From Sulfurovum sp. (GTDB taxonomy: Bacteria; Campylobacterota; Campylobacteria; Campylobacterales; Sulfurovaceae): DNA of 64,000 nucleotides. The translations under genes and the position numbers were made by a program. Numbering within the stretch: the first letter of the stretch is position 1; every line of letters begins with the position of its first letter. Positions 1-7,972 of the stretch are shown here, in pieces. The DNA is taken from positions 10,388 through 74,387 of the forward strand of contig JAGSGJ010000002.1 in the NCBI GenBank assembly GCA_023955225.1, written 5' to 3'. The notes beneath the pieces were generated by a model, which ran no database searches, was not told the origin of the DNA, and saw only the letters and a list, made by a program, of their open reading frames with translations.

Positions 1-17
1 GGGAGAAGGACATTCCA

Positions 18-797
18 CTAGCGGAACGTAGTTCCACCATCAACAACTAAAGTTTGACCTGTGATCCATGATGCTTCGTCTGTACAGAGGAAATAAACAG
101 AACCGGCAAGGTCATCAGGACTTCCCATTCTGTTTACTGCTGAACGTTTAATGGTTTCTGCTTTTACTTCTTCATAGTTTGTAAATGCTTTAAGCGCATC
201 TGTATCGATAGGTCCGCCAGATACTGCATTGACTCTAATGCCCATCTCTCCAAGTTCAACTGCAGCGTAACGACTCATAGCTTCAACCGCTGCTTTGTTC
301 GTACCGTGACCCGCATAGTTTTCTATGTAGATAAGATTACCTGTTGAACTTAGTGTCACGATAGCGCCGCCACCTACTTTTTCCATACGTACAGCAGCTT
401 CTTGTGAGCCACGCACAAATGCACCTACTGTTGCAGTATAAATATTCGTTAAACCTTTTTTAGGTCTAAGTTTCATAAATCTACCATAACCACCTACCAC
501 TGGACGGCCATAGATCATTGCGTTAGAGACAAAGAAGTCTACTCTATCAAAGTCTTGGTCAATCGCTTCAAATAGAGGTTTAAACTCATCAAGCTCTAAT
601 ATGTTCAGAGGGTATGCTTTTGCTTTAATGCCATACTTACTCTCAAGGTCTGCTGCAATTACTTCGGCAGATTCTTTGTTAGAGTTATATGTAAATGCTA
701 TATTTACACCGTTTTGAGCAAATTTTTCTGCAGTGGCTTTACCGATACCTTTGGTTGCACCTGTGATAACAAGTGTTTTACCTTTCATATCTGACAT
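18..797 (-). CDS. fabL: Enoyl-[acyl-carrier-protein] reductase, FabL-like SDR
   Basis: Short-chain dehydrogenase of 259 residues, likely reducing trans-2-enoyl-ACP with NAD(P)H in the last step of type II fatty-acid elongation, in the cytosol. A Rossmann motif TGATKGIG lies at residues 12-19. The active-site pair is Y161 and K168, a Tyr-x6-Lys spacing typical of enoyl-ACP reductases rather than the Tyr-x3-Lys of ordinary SDRs. The segment VNAVSGGPIDTDALK resembles Bacillus FabL. It starts one base from the end of dapA on the same strand, so it is probably co-transcribed. In Helicobacter the homologous position carries a gene named as a hydroxysteroid dehydrogenase; the motif argues for the FabL role. 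Confidence 0.8.
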   Translation of the reverse strand: MSDMKGKTLVITGATKGIGKATAEKFAQNGVNIAFTYNSNKESAEVIAADLESKYGIKAKAYPLNILELDEFKPLFEAIDQDFDRVDFFVSNAMIYGRPVVGGYGRFMKLRPKKGLTNIYTATVGAFVRGSQEAAVRMEKVGGGAIVTLSSTGNLIYIENYAGHGTNKAAVEAMSRYAAVELGEMGIRVNAVSGGPIDTDALKAFTNYEEVKAETIKRSAVNRMGSPDDLAGSVYFLCTDEASWITGQTLVVDGGTTFR

Positions 798-798
798 C

Positions 799-1692
799 TT
801 ACGCTCCTACTATAGTATATTTTTTCATGACTTCTTCGATCTTCTTCATATTCTCAACACTTGGCGGTACAAGTGGTAATCTGTATTCCAGTGTATCTAT
901 AAGTCCAGCGATGTACATCGCAGCTTTGATAGGTATAGGATTACTTTCACAGAAGAGTACTTTGTTGATTTCAAAAAGTTCATCGTTGATGGCTTTAGAT
1001 TTTACAAAGTCACCTTTGAGTGCAGCATGAGCAAGCTCTGCTTTCATATCTGGTAAGAGGTTGGACGTTACAGATGTGATCCCTTTCCCTCCACTGGCTA
1101 AAATAGGAAAATCGATAGCATCATCACCGGAGAATACATAGAGATCAGGTACCTTTGCTAAAAGCTCAACCGTTCTCTCTATAGATCCTGTTGCTTCTTT
1201 AATACCCATAATGTTCTCTACATCATCAAAAAGTCTTTTTACTGTATCGGGTAAAATATCTACACCTGTACGTCCTGGTACATTGTAAAGCATAAAAGGT
1301 ACTTTTACGGCACTTGCGATGGCTTTGTAGTGTTGGTAGAGACCTTCTTGACTTGGTTTGTTGTAGTAAGGACTCACAGAGAATATCGCATCTACACCAC
1401 ATGCCTCTGCATGCTTAGCGATGTCTATAGCTTCATGTGTTGCATTGCTTCCTGCACCTGCAAGAACTTTAGTTTCAGTGCCTTTACAGACTTCAACAGC
1501 TATCTCAATACATCTTTTGTGCTCATCATGACTAAGTGTTGCAGACTCACCGGTTGTTCCCACAGGACATACCGCATCAATGCCATGTGCAATTTGTCGT
1601 TTGATGAGATTTGCATAGGTTGATTCATCTAATGTACCATTTTTAAATGGAGTAATCAGTGCAGTGGTTGCACCTGTAATGTAATTATTCAT
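799..1692 (-). CDS. dapA: 4-hydroxy-tetrahydrodipicolinate synthase DapA
   Basis: Cytosolic aldolase-type TIM barrel condensing pyruvate with aspartate semialdehyde, the first committed step to diaminopimelate and lysine. The 297-residue length is normal. The Schiff-base lysine is K165 in GIKEATGS, the catalytic tyrosine is Y136 in MLYNVPGR, and the T46/T47 pair lies in GTTGES. The gene sits between the M16 peptidase (8-bp gap) and the FabL-like reductase (1-bp gap) on the same strand, an order also known from Campylobacter and Helicobacter. Diaminopimelate made here would supply the peptidoglycan enzymes encoded later in the window, such as MurF and the YkuD proteins. Confidence 0.97.
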   Translation of the reverse strand: MNNYITGATTALITPFKNGTLDESTYANLIKRQIAHGIDAVCPVGTTGESATLSHDEHKRCIEIAVEVCKGTETKVLAGAGSNATHEAIDIAKHAEACGVDAIFSVSPYYNKPSQEGLYQHYKAIASAVKVPFMLYNVPGRTGVDILPDTVKRLFDDVENIMGIKEATGSIERTVELLAKVPDLYVFSGDDAIDFPILASGGKGITSVTSNLLPDMKAELAHAALKGDFVKSKAINDELFEINKVLFCESNPIPIKAAMYIAGLIDTLEYRLPLVPPSVENMKKIEEVMKKYTIVGA

Positions 1693-1700
1693 TTATAATC

Positions 1701-3026
1701 CTAGTTCTTTTTCAATATAACGGTGGTTGAAAAATTGTGATCAAAATACTTTTTAGCGGTATCGCTAATATCTTTGAGTGTAATTTTATCTAATTTCTCT
1801 TCATATTCAAGTAAAGGCTGTATATTTCCCTTGACAATGTAGTCTCCATAAAGTCCTGAAACCGAAGATGAACTCTCCAAAGAGTAGACAAATTCCGCTT
1901 TTGTATTGATCTTAACTTTATCCAGCTCAGCCTGTGTGACATCACCATTTTTAATTTTTTCAAGTTCGATAAGTATCTCTTTTTCTAAGGTATCTAAAGA
2001 TGCATGAGGTGAACACATTGCCATAATGAGAAAAACACCAGGGTCTGCTAGTTCCATATTGTATCCATAGACCTGATTTGCCAATTGTTTTTCATTGACA
2101 ATCGTTTTTTCAAAACGTGAACTTTTTCCAGAACTGAGTATGTGGCTGATAGCAGAAAGTGCTACCTGGTCATCATGCTCATAGTTAGGGATCGCATAGG
2201 TGATAGCCAGTGTGTCAACCTGATTACTCTCTTTATGCAGAACCGCTCTTTTCGCTCCATCTACTTTAGGCTCAACAGCGATGACTTTAGGGATCTCACG
2301 TTTATTTTTAATGTTTCCAAAATATTTTTCTGATTCTGTAAAAACCTCTTCAGGTTTAATGTCACCGGCAACGACTAAAATAGCATTGCTCGGTTGATAA
2401 TAACGTTGATAGAAGTCTCTGATGTCTTCTATCTTCCATGAAAGAATATCTTCCATGAAACCTATAGGAAGCCAGTGGTAAGGATGGTAGGTAAAGTGGG
2501 TATTGAAAACTCTGAAGTAGAGGTAACCCATAGGGTTGTTATCTGTTCTCAGACGTCTCTCTTCTGCCACAACATCACGCTCTTTTTGAAACTCTTCGTC
2601 TGTAAGTTTGAGGTTATGCATAAGCTCAGAAAACAGATCAAGGCTTAGTGCCAGGTTCTTGCTTGCTGTTTTAATGTAGTAGTGTGTTTTGTCAAAGCCG
2701 GTTGCTGCGTTGTTCACTCCACCACGACTTTTGACGATCGTGTCAAATTCACCCTCTTTGAGTTTATCTGTTGATTTGAAAGAAAGATGCTCAAGCATAT
2801 GGGCCATACCACTTTTACCCATTACTTCGTTTCTGCTTCCTACTTTGTAGTAAATGTCTGTAGTGATAACACCTGAATCGTTATCCATAGGGATGACAAC
2901 GATCTGCATACCGTTGTCTAATGTTTTTGTAAAATGTTCTGGCAATGAATTGGCCATTGATACTCCTGTTGTAATCATAAGTCCGATAAGTATATTTGTA
3001 AATAGTTTGAGGCTTTTTAGGCTCAT
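1701..3026 (-). CDS. M16-family zinc metallopeptidase, exported
   Basis: Pitrilysin/PqqL-type peptidase of 441 residues. A hydrophobic N-terminus (residues 8-25, ending near SMANS) looks like a signal peptide, placing it in the periplasm. The inverted zinc motif HxxEH is H76-M-L-E79-H80, with a likely third zinc ligand at E155 or E156 in VVAEERR. One full catalytic M16 half and a second inactive-like half are present, about the size of single-chain bacterial M16B proteins. The start ATG overlaps the pyrD stop by four bases (ATGA), so translation is probably coupled. The substrate is unknown; homologues occupy the same pyrD-dapA slot in Helicobacter and Campylobacter. Confidence 0.9.
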   Translation of the reverse strand: MSLKSLKLFTNILIGLMITTGVSMANSLPEHFTKTLDNGMQIVVIPMDNDSGVITTDIYYKVGSRNEVMGKSGMAHMLEHLSFKSTDKLKEGEFDTIVKSRGGVNNAATGFDKTHYYIKTASKNLALSLDLFSELMHNLKLTDEEFQKERDVVAEERRLRTDNNPMGYLYFRVFNTHFTYHPYHWLPIGFMEDILSWKIEDIRDFYQRYYQPSNAILVVAGDIKPEEVFTESEKYFGNIKNKREIPKVIAVEPKVDGAKRAVLHKESNQVDTLAITYAIPNYEHDDQVALSAISHILSSGKSSRFEKTIVNEKQLANQVYGYNMELADPGVFLIMAMCSPHASLDTLEKEILIELEKIKNGDVTQAELDKVKINTKAEFVYSLESSSSVSGLYGDYIVKGNIQPLLEYEEKLDKITLKDISDTAKKYFDHNFSTTVILKKN

Positions 3027-4099
3027 TTGTAATCTGCTCCGATGGCTTCGCTGATATGTTTATAACCATCTTTTTGTAAGAGTTTAATTAAACCTTCATT
3101 GATCTCTTTAATCAGTGCTGGACCTCGGTAGACAAGCATACTGTAAACCTGTACTAATGATGCACCGGCTTTGATACGTCTATACGCTTCTTCAGCAGAG
3201 TCTATGCCTCCTACAGAAATGAGTAGGGTTTTACCATAGAGCTCTTTACCTATGGCCTTAAAGAGTTGGTACGATTTATCTGTAAGCAGTGCACCTGAGA
3301 TACCACCGAAATCCTTGGCATGTGTAGTTAAAGAATAGTCTATAGTCGTATTGCTAGCGATGATACCTGCTGCACCTGCTTCTACTGCTGTTTTACAAAG
3401 AGCGATAGCATCTTCTGGTTCCATATCTGGAGCAATTTTAAGCAATACAGGTTGAGTGGTTATCTCTTTTGCCATGGCAAAAATAGCATTGATAAATGAC
3501 TCATTTTGCAGATCTCTTAATCCTGGTGTATTCGGAGAAGAGATGTTGATAACAATGTAGTCACCATAATCTTTAAATGCTTTAAAGAGTGTTTCATAGT
3601 CATTTAATGCGTCATCCTCAGAGGTGAGTTTGTTTTTACCAATGTTGATACCCATAGGGTAGTCAAAAAAGTAAAGTTTTTTAAGACGTTGCAGCATGTA
3701 GTGGCTGCCTTTGTTGTTAAAGCCCATAGCATTTTGTATGGAGTTGTCTTCTATGAGTCTAAAGAGTCTTGGCTTGGCATTGCCATCTTGAGGAAGTGGT
3801 GTGACTGTACCTACTTCTGTAAATCCAAAGCCCATAGCCGGCATGGCTGTGATGTACTGACCATTTTTGTCAAATCCTGCACCCAAACCTACAGGGTTTT
3901 GAAAAGTACGCCCAAAGATCTTCTGTTGGAGCATAGGGTGGGTAACAAAGTTCTGGTTTTTAACAAAACGCAGAAGTGTAGGGCAGTGAGCAATGGTTCT
4001 GAGTCCAAGACCTGCAACAGAGTGTGCGGTCTCCGGATCAAGTTTAAAAAGTATTTTTTTGAGGTTTTGGTAAGAAAAAAGTGACAAAGGGGACTCCAT
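3023..4099 (-). CDS. pyrD: Dihydroorotate dehydrogenase (quinone), class 2
   Basis: Membrane-associated FMN enzyme oxidising dihydroorotate to orotate with quinone as acceptor, fourth step of pyrimidine synthesis. Its 358 residues include the N-terminal helical extension of class 2 enzymes (residues about 1-45) that docks to the membrane. Conserved landmarks are NPVGLGAGFDKNG for FMN binding, the active-site loop NISSPNTPGLRDLQ with its catalytic serine, and VGGIDSAEEAYRRI in the phosphate site. It overlaps the downstream M16 peptidase gene by four bases. The start ATG leaves a 30-bp gap to the preceding minus-strand gene. Confidence 0.96.
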   Translation of the reverse strand: MESPLSLFSYQNLKKILFKLDPETAHSVAGLGLRTIAHCPTLLRFVKNQNFVTHPMLQQKIFGRTFQNPVGLGAGFDKNGQYITAMPAMGFGFTEVGTVTPLPQDGNAKPRLFRLIEDNSIQNAMGFNNKGSHYMLQRLKKLYFFDYPMGINIGKNKLTSEDDALNDYETLFKAFKDYGDYIVINISSPNTPGLRDLQNESFINAIFAMAKEITTQPVLLKIAPDMEPEDAIALCKTAVEAGAAGIIASNTTIDYSLTTHAKDFGGISGALLTDKSYQLFKAIGKELYGKTLLISVGGIDSAEEAYRRIKAGASLVQVYSMLVYRGPALIKEINEGLIKLLQKDGYKHISEAIGADYK

Positions 4100-4129
4100 A
4101 ATTATAGTATGCCTATTATAGCAAAATAA

Positions 4130-4633
4130 TCAAAAAAAGTAATGTAAAGAGAGGTTTGCACCTTGCATAGTGTCTACTGGATCTAGACCTGACACTTTAT
4201 AGTAATGGTAGGTAAGATCTACATCGATATTCACTGTAGCATAGATGAGGAATCCAAAATTTCCTCCATAATAAAATCCATCACTGTCCGAAGAAGAGGC
4301 TTCATCATAGTGAAGATATCCAATGGTGGCACCAAGATAAGGTCTGAGTTTTGCTGTTCCAAATAGTTCATCCAGCAGTATTTTATCTATTTCCAGTGCA
4401 AAAGTTTGAAAATCACTATTGCCGGAAAGTGTAAACACAGTACGCCAATCTAAAGTTTGTTTACCATATCGAAATCCCAAAACGGTTTCATTTTTGGTGG
4501 ATGTTTGGGAGATAGATTTAAAATCTATAGAATGGGTAGACAGAGTTGCACCGATAAAAGGAAATTGTTCTTGATCCTGTTGTGCAAAAAGTGTAGTAAA
4601 TAAAAATGTGAAGAGAAGGATGAATTTTGACAT
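4130..4633 (-). CDS. Small outer-membrane beta-barrel-like protein
   Basis: A 167-residue protein starting with a clear signal peptide (MSKFILLFTFLFTTLFA, cleavage before QQDQ). The mature part alternates polar and hydrophobic residues and is rich in Tyr, Gly and Ser, ending in SLHYFF with a terminal aromatic residue, typical of outer-membrane barrels. The frame is open a further 37 codons upstream, but this would overlap the ABC exporter and give an unlikely N-terminus, so the ATG one base after the exporter stop codon was chosen. No specific family is recognised. The location after an msbA-like gene suggests an envelope role, which is inference. Confidence 0.7.
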   Translation of the reverse strand: MSKFILLFTFLFTTLFAQQDQEQFPFIGATLSTHSIDFKSISQTSTKNETVLGFRYGKQTLDWRTVFTLSGNSDFQTFALEIDKILLDELFGTAKLRPYLGATIGYLHYDEASSSDSDGFYYGGNFGFLIYATVNIDVDLTYHYYKVSGLDPVDTMQGANLSLHYFF

Positions 4634-4634
4634 A

Positions 4635-6338
4635 CTATAAATTTCTCGATAACTTTTGATACGTTGGACACTCTTGAAGTAGAATTTGATGTGACCCTCT
4701 ACAAATGATTTCTCCCTCTTGAAATACCAGGATGGTATCAGCATCTTCTATGGTACTTAAACGGTGTGCTACCGTAAAGGTGATCATCTCTGACTTGAGC
4801 TCCTGTAAAGCTTTTTGTATAAGGGCTTCACTTTTATTGTCCAGTGCTGAGGTCGCTTCATCGAGGATGAGGATATCAGGATTTTTATAGAGTGCACGAG
4901 CTAAGGCTATACGCTGTCTTTGTCCTCCGGAAAGGTTGTCTCCACTCTCAGATAGAAGTGTATGGATACCATCGTCTAATTTATTGATAAACTCCATGGC
5001 ATATGCTTTTTCAAGTGCTTCTATGACACGTTTTTCATCTATCTCTTCACCATACGCTACATTGGATGCAATGGTGTCGTTGAAGATGTAGATACGTTGT
5101 GTAACATAAGCGATTTTTTTATGTAGAGAAGTGAGTGTAAAGTCTTTGTTCTCTCTATTGTTGATAAGGATTTTCCCAGAACTAGGATCATAAAACCGTA
5201 CCAGCAGATTGACCAATGAACTTTTACCTGCACCACTATCCCCTACAAGTGCAATAGACTCACCTTTTTTAGCTTTGAGTGTGATATTTTTTAATGCAGG
5301 TGTATGATTGTAATGGAGTGAAACATTTTCTAAAGAGATGGTCTCAATGTCATTGATCAGTTCATTATCACCTGTTATGATGTTTGGTTTAATATCTAGT
5401 AGTTCATGCATACGAGTATTTGCAATGATAGCGTCTTGGGATTTATTGTAAAGTTTTGAAAGTGTTTTAAGTGGGTCGTAAAGCATAAAAAGTGCAGTGG
5501 AAAAGGCAAAAAAAGCCCCCACTGTCATATGGCCATCAATAACTTCCATACCTCCAACGTAAATAACAAAACCTATGGCAATCGAACCTAATATTTCCAT
5601 AATAGGGGAAACTAAAGCATTGGTTTTCACCTGTTTTATAATAAATTTAAAGACATTTTGATTTTCTTTTACAAAACGTTCTTTTTCATATACTTGTGTT
5701 GAGTTGGATTTGATGACTTCTATGTTGCTAAGTATCTCCCCCAGTCTTGTTGTCATATCTGCAGTACTTTCTTGAGAAAGCTTAGAGTATTTACGCATTT
5801 TCTTTACCAGCCTGGACAAAGGGAATATTGCCAACGGCATAACGATTAGAAAATAAAGCGAAAGTTTTGGACTTTCATAAATTACATACCCAGTAAGGGC
5901 AATAACGATCATGCTTTCAAGAATCAACTGAGGTATGATATTGGTAACGACCATCTGTATACGTGCAATATCATTAGTTACACGAGAGAGTATCTCTCCT
6001 GTATGTGTTTTTCTAAAAAAATCTATATCAAGATAAGTCAGATGTCCTACTAGGTTATCTCGTAATTTACGTACTACATCTTGGCCTATATAAGATGTAT
6101 AATAGGTTTGTACATATTTTCCTAGTCCTTTTAATGCAAACACAGCAAAAAGAAGAAATGGCATAAGAAAGAGCATCTCTTTGTCTTTGTTAATGAACAC
6201 ATCATCAAGTACTGGCTTGATAATCTGTGCTGTACCCGCAGTACCCACTGCAACAGCTATCATTCCCAATATTGCAAAGAAAAACTGTCGTTTGTAACCT
6301 ACAAGGTAGGGGAGGTATTGTTGTATAAGATTTTTCAT
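4635..6338 (-). CDS. msbA: ABC exporter, MsbA-like (lipid A/lipid flippase family)
   Basis: Half-transporter of 567 residues: six transmembrane helices over about 1-305, then a nucleotide-binding domain. Walker A reads GDSGAGKSS (about residue 370), the signature is LSGGQRQRIALARAL, and Walker B is ILILDEATSALD. Homodimers of this family flip lipid-linked substrates, classically lipid A core, across the inner membrane; the exact substrate here is not proven. The ATG at 6338 shares a base with the cysS stop (TAATG) and has GGGAG about nine bases upstream, which is better than an in-frame TTG at 6353. The upstream gene is cysS; the downstream gene encodes a small outer-membrane-like protein. 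Confidence 0.85.
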   Translation of the reverse strand: MKNLIQQYLPYLVGYKRQFFFAILGMIAVAVGTAGTAQIIKPVLDDVFINKDKEMLFLMPFLLFAVFALKGLGKYVQTYYTSYIGQDVVRKLRDNLVGHLTYLDIDFFRKTHTGEILSRVTNDIARIQMVVTNIIPQLILESMIVIALTGYVIYESPKLSLYFLIVMPLAIFPLSRLVKKMRKYSKLSQESTADMTTRLGEILSNIEVIKSNSTQVYEKERFVKENQNVFKFIIKQVKTNALVSPIMEILGSIAIGFVIYVGGMEVIDGHMTVGAFFAFSTALFMLYDPLKTLSKLYNKSQDAIIANTRMHELLDIKPNIITGDNELINDIETISLENVSLHYNHTPALKNITLKAKKGESIALVGDSGAGKSSLVNLLVRFYDPSSGKILINNRENKDFTLTSLHKKIAYVTQRIYIFNDTIASNVAYGEEIDEKRVIEALEKAYAMEFINKLDDGIHTLLSESGDNLSGGQRQRIALARALYKNPDILILDEATSALDNKSEALIQKALQELKSEMITFTVAHRLSTIEDADTILVFQEGEIICRGSHQILLQECPTYQKLSRNL

Positions 6339-7747
6339 TACGCTTTCTCCCAAAGTGTACCATCGGCGGTATCCATGATAGATATGCCTAATGCGATAAG
6401 TTCATTGCGAATGCTATCTGAGCGTTCAAAGTTTTTTTCTTTTTTTGCGTCACTGCGCTCAGAAATAAGTGTTTCTATCTGAGCTTTGAGTGTTTCATCT
6501 ACACCAATTTGAAAATAAGAGAAAGGCTCTTTACTACCAAATCCAAGCAGTGCATCGATAAATTCGATGTTTGCCAAAGTCTCTTTTTTCAGGGCTTTGT
6601 TTTTAGGGTTAGTATCAAAAGCATCATTGGTTGTCGCTACCATGTCGTCTATCACGGCAAGTGCTATGGAGATATTGAGGTCATCACTCATAGCATCAAG
6701 AAGTGATTTCTTAAATGTTTTGTTGACTGCCGAACCTTTGCCTGGGCTCACACGCTTTTTAAGTCTGTAAATTTTGTCCAGTCTTTTTTTAGAAGTGAGT
6801 AACTCTTCTTCACTGAAGTTAAAATCATTTCTATAATGTACAGAGTTGAGGTAGTAACGCAGCACCTCTCCATCATAGACTTTAAGTGCATCTTTGAGAA
6901 AAAAGCTGTTGCCTAAAGATTTACTCATCTTTTCACCGTCGATCTGAACAAAACCGTTATGCATCCAGTACTTTGCCAGTTCATGTCCAGTAGCACAGCG
7001 ACTCTGGGCTGCTTCATTTTCATGGTGAGGGAAAAGCAGGTCTGCACCGCCACCGTGAATATCTATGCTGTATTCTTCTGTACCATGTGCATGGGAAAAG
7101 TGTTTTTCTATCATCGCAGAACATTCAATGTGCCAGCCAGGACGACCTGAAGAGAAAGGTGTATCATAACAGATATCATCATTCCCTTTACAGGCTTTCC
7201 ACAATGCAAAGTCTTTAGGGTTTCTTTTCTCAGAGGTATGTACTACACGACTTTGGTTGTCCTCATCTTCACCCACCTGGTGTGAGATATCTCCGTAGTG
7301 AGAATCTTTACTTGTGTCAAAGTAGACATCGCCTGAATCAATGACATAAGCCATGTCTTTGTCAATGAGGGTTTGTATCATATTCTCTATGGCTTGCAGT
7401 GACTCTGTGGCTTTGGGTTCTATGTCAGGACGTTGTATGCCGATGGCTGCCATATCTTCAAGGTAACGTTCGATGTAAAAAGAGGTGATCTCATCCATAC
7501 TTTTACCCGTCTCTTCTACTTTTTTGATGATCTTGTCATCGATGTCAGTGAAGTTTTTCCCCATCGTGACTTTGTAGTTGAGGGCTTTGAGTGTACGAGA
7601 GAGTAGGTCAAAAGAAAGGCTGCTGCGTGCATGACCTAAATGCGCATCGTCATATACAGTTGGGCCGCAGACATAGATGCTTGCTTCCCCTTTACGTATG
7701 GGTGCAAAAGGAAGTTTTGTTTTTTGTACGCTGTCATAAATATGCAT
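6338..7747 (-). CDS. cysS: Cysteinyl-tRNA synthetase
   Basis: Class I aminoacyl-tRNA synthetase of 469 residues, charging tRNA-Cys in the cytosol. The HIGH-type motif is HLGH in YDDAHLGHARSS near the N-terminus, and the KMSKS loop reads GEKMSKSLGN around residue 273. Zinc ligands are expected at the Cys of YVCGPT, the Cys of WHIECSAMIE and the His/Glu of FPHHENE. The C-terminal helical region ends normally. Translationally coupled to the following ABC exporter. The promoter probably lies in the 225-bp space shared with the divergent TonB-receptor gene. Confidence 0.97.
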   Translation of the reverse strand: MHIYDSVQKTKLPFAPIRKGEASIYVCGPTVYDDAHLGHARSSLSFDLLSRTLKALNYKVTMGKNFTDIDDKIIKKVEETGKSMDEITSFYIERYLEDMAAIGIQRPDIEPKATESLQAIENMIQTLIDKDMAYVIDSGDVYFDTSKDSHYGDISHQVGEDEDNQSRVVHTSEKRNPKDFALWKACKGNDDICYDTPFSSGRPGWHIECSAMIEKHFSHAHGTEEYSIDIHGGGADLLFPHHENEAAQSRCATGHELAKYWMHNGFVQIDGEKMSKSLGNSFFLKDALKVYDGEVLRYYLNSVHYRNDFNFSEEELLTSKKRLDKIYRLKKRVSPGKGSAVNKTFKKSLLDAMSDDLNISIALAVIDDMVATTNDAFDTNPKNKALKKETLANIEFIDALLGFGSKEPFSYFQIGVDETLKAQIETLISERSDAKKEKNFERSDSIRNELIALGISIMDTADGTLWEKA

Positions 7748-7900
7748 AATAATGGCTAGACCTTTGTTCTATATAGTGTTGTGATTATAGCTAAATGTTA
7801 ATTAGAAGAGTTTACATCTAAGATTGCTGTGTCAAACGATGTGATGAATATATGATGTGAAACGACACATTTTTATATATTTTTTTATTAAAAAAAATGA

Positions 7901-7941
7901 TTAACAATTAATTAACACAAAATTAACACTAGGACTATAAA
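7901..7941 (+). promoter_or_regulatory. TonB-receptor promoter with three TTAACA repeats
   Basis: TTAACA occurs at 7902, 7913 and 7923, spaced 11 and then 10 bases. The copy at 7913-7918 can act as a -35 box with a 17-base spacer to TATAAA at 7936-7941. The repeats therefore overlap the promoter, as expected for a response-regulator-type site. Similar TAACAC repeats precede the sulfide dehydrogenase lipoprotein near 22.7 kb. A Fur box was looked for and no convincing match seen. Confidence 0.45.
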
Positions 7942-7972
7942 GTCTCTATCTCAAAATATGACAAGGGAAGAT

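Noticed and set aside
4634..4744. N-terminal extension of the small outer-membrane protein
   Set aside because: It overlaps the ABC exporter coding region and places 37 charged residues before a clear signal peptide.
7861..7930. Possible Fur box before the TonB receptor
   Set aside because: Only weak similarity; the AT-rich stretch is better explained by the TTAACA repeats.
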